64,000 nt of DNA from AP-15 sp963700195 (lineage in GTDB: Bacteria > Pseudomonadota > Alphaproteobacteria > ATCC43930 > CGMCC-115725): NCBI GenBank assembly GCA_963700195.1, contig CAVOWQ010000036.1:1-64000 (forward strand), in the 5' to 3' direction. This document shows, piece after piece, positions 63,201 to 64,000 of the stretch. The notes beneath the pieces are model-generated. The model was not told the origin of the DNA, ran no database searches, and worked only from the letters and a program-made list of their open reading frames with translations. Position 1 is the stretch's first letter. Each line of letters starts with the position of its first letter. The translations under genes and the position numbers were made by a program.

Positions 63201-64000
63201 GATAGCAATTGGAATGGGCGCAGCCTCGATTTGAAAGGGCAGGTAATCGGTCTCAAAGACGATCAAATCGGGTTCAGCGGCGCCGTCCCGTTGCTGCTCA
63301 ACCCCGCGCCGCTTGGGATCTCGGTGCCGACAGACGGCCGCCTCGCCGTTCAACTGCAAGGATCGGGACAGTTGGAGCATCTCGCTGATCTGCTGCCGCT
63401 CGGCGAGGATCGCGTCAGCGGTCATTTCGCTACCGATATGGCAGTGGGCGGCACCGTCGGCGCTCCCGCCGCAAACGGCCGCCTACAGCTCTCCGATGCA
63501 CGCTACGAGAATTTTGCGACGGGAGCGGTTCTGACCAAGATGCAGGCCGATGTCGTCGGCGACCGCGACCGGTTCACGCTCACCTCTTTTTCAGCCTCGG
63601 ATACCGCGAGCGGCACTCTAAAGGTCCGGGGTAATGTGGCACTGCGGGGCCCGGCAGGGCCGACCGCCCAGCTTTCCGCGACGCTCGACAATTTCCGAGT
63701 GGCCGCGCGCGACGAAGCAGTGGCAACGGCGAGCGGTAACGTCTCGATCGCCGGACCCCTGACCGCGCCAAAGATCACCGCCCCGCTGACGATCAATCGC
63801 GCCGACATCAACCTTCCCGGGAGCTTGCCGCCCAGTGTGGTTGTGGTGAAAGTCGTCGAAACCAACAGCAAGACCGGGAAGCCGCCGCCACCCGCCGCCG
63901 CGAACCAGCCGCCGGCGCTCCCGGCGATGCTCGACATCAAGATCGACATGCCCGGCAATATCTTTGTCCGCGGGCATGGGCTCGACAGCGAGTGGCGCGG
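60278..64000 (+). CDS. tamB: TamB (translocation and assembly module, inner-membrane part), partial, one-base frameshift
   Basis: A long periplasm-spanning AsmA-like protein that bridges to TamA; the gene runs beyond the window. It has an N-terminal membrane helix (LGIGLGLLSAVVLGGFGLLQ), QTGQDWLARTIERTI, then repetitive beta-strand segments rich in Leu, Gly and Asp. At 62576-62578 (GGG) an extra G breaks the frame after TGSRLSAG; removing it gives TGPHALRIGRLELSAKLADI and an open frame to the end (SLTSARLGATEF ... SFSASDTASGTL ... VVVKVVETNS, MLDIKIDMPGNIFVRGHGLD). The last motif is the start of the DUF490/TamB C-terminal domain. As written the first part stops at 62815. Confidence 0.9.

Overview
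The window is GC-rich chromosomal DNA from an alphaproteobacterium. The best taxonomic evidence is the syntenic core dusB-ntrB-ntrC-ntrY-ntrX-(dat)-hfq-hflX with a bifunctional ispDF beside it, plus tamA-tamB, alphaproteobacterial-type urease genes and a PEP-CTERM protein. I cannot fix the order; Rhodospirillales-like or Hyphomicrobiales-like are both plausible. No rRNA, tRNA or CRISPR array was seen.

Layout. 1-3000: a YidB-like fragment, a GlsB/YeaQ membrane protein, an orphan CoA-transferase B subunit, a VOC protein and a periplasmic binding protein. 3000-10200: an accessory stretch with a PD-(D/E)XK-like protein, a serine-recombinase remnant, an unknown 555-residue winged-helix protein, an unknown helical protein, an HNH protein coupled to a small ORF, small membrane proteins and a broken DUF1214 gene. 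10200-22570: metallo-hydrolase, gamma-glutamyltransferase and a nitrogen-release block: ureD, then (after an AT-rich regulatory stretch) formamidase fmdA, amide/urea channel amiS, fmdB, fluoride exporter crcB with DUF190, then ureA-B-C-E-F-G. 22570-35150: cinA remnant, ispDF, the Ntr regulatory locus, a dat remnant, a HAD hydrolase, hfq, hflX, NUDIX and mazG. 35150-38090: IS remnants, a PEP-CTERM protein and a sulfotransferase fragment. 38090-50000: flavin/oxidoreductase genes, MFS/TetR pair, hydrolase, GMC oxidoreductase, nitroreductase, ctpA, folE and apaG. 50100-64000: an MFS and Atm1-type ABC transporter in one frame, a receiver-domain protein, meaB, rpmB, small proteins, a YihY membrane protein, and tamA-tamB running off the end.

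How it fits together. Urease, its accessory proteins, formamidase and the AmiS channel release and import ammonia sources. Two sigma-54-type promoter sequences stand upstream of fmdA, and the NtrBC/NtrYX systems that activate such promoters lie a few kilobases away, so the window reads as a nitrogen-scavenging neighbourhood.

Caveat. At least ten genes carry a single-base insertion or deletion, mostly in short homopolymers, and each becomes a normal-length gene when the base is corrected. Sequencing or assembly error is the simplest cause. The dusB-ntrB run-on, the lost NtrC DNA-binding helix and the tamA, tamB, meaB and yihY breaks should be treated as provisional. By contrast, the cinA, dat, IS110, recombinase and sulfotransferase pieces are true truncations or deletions that one base cannot repair.
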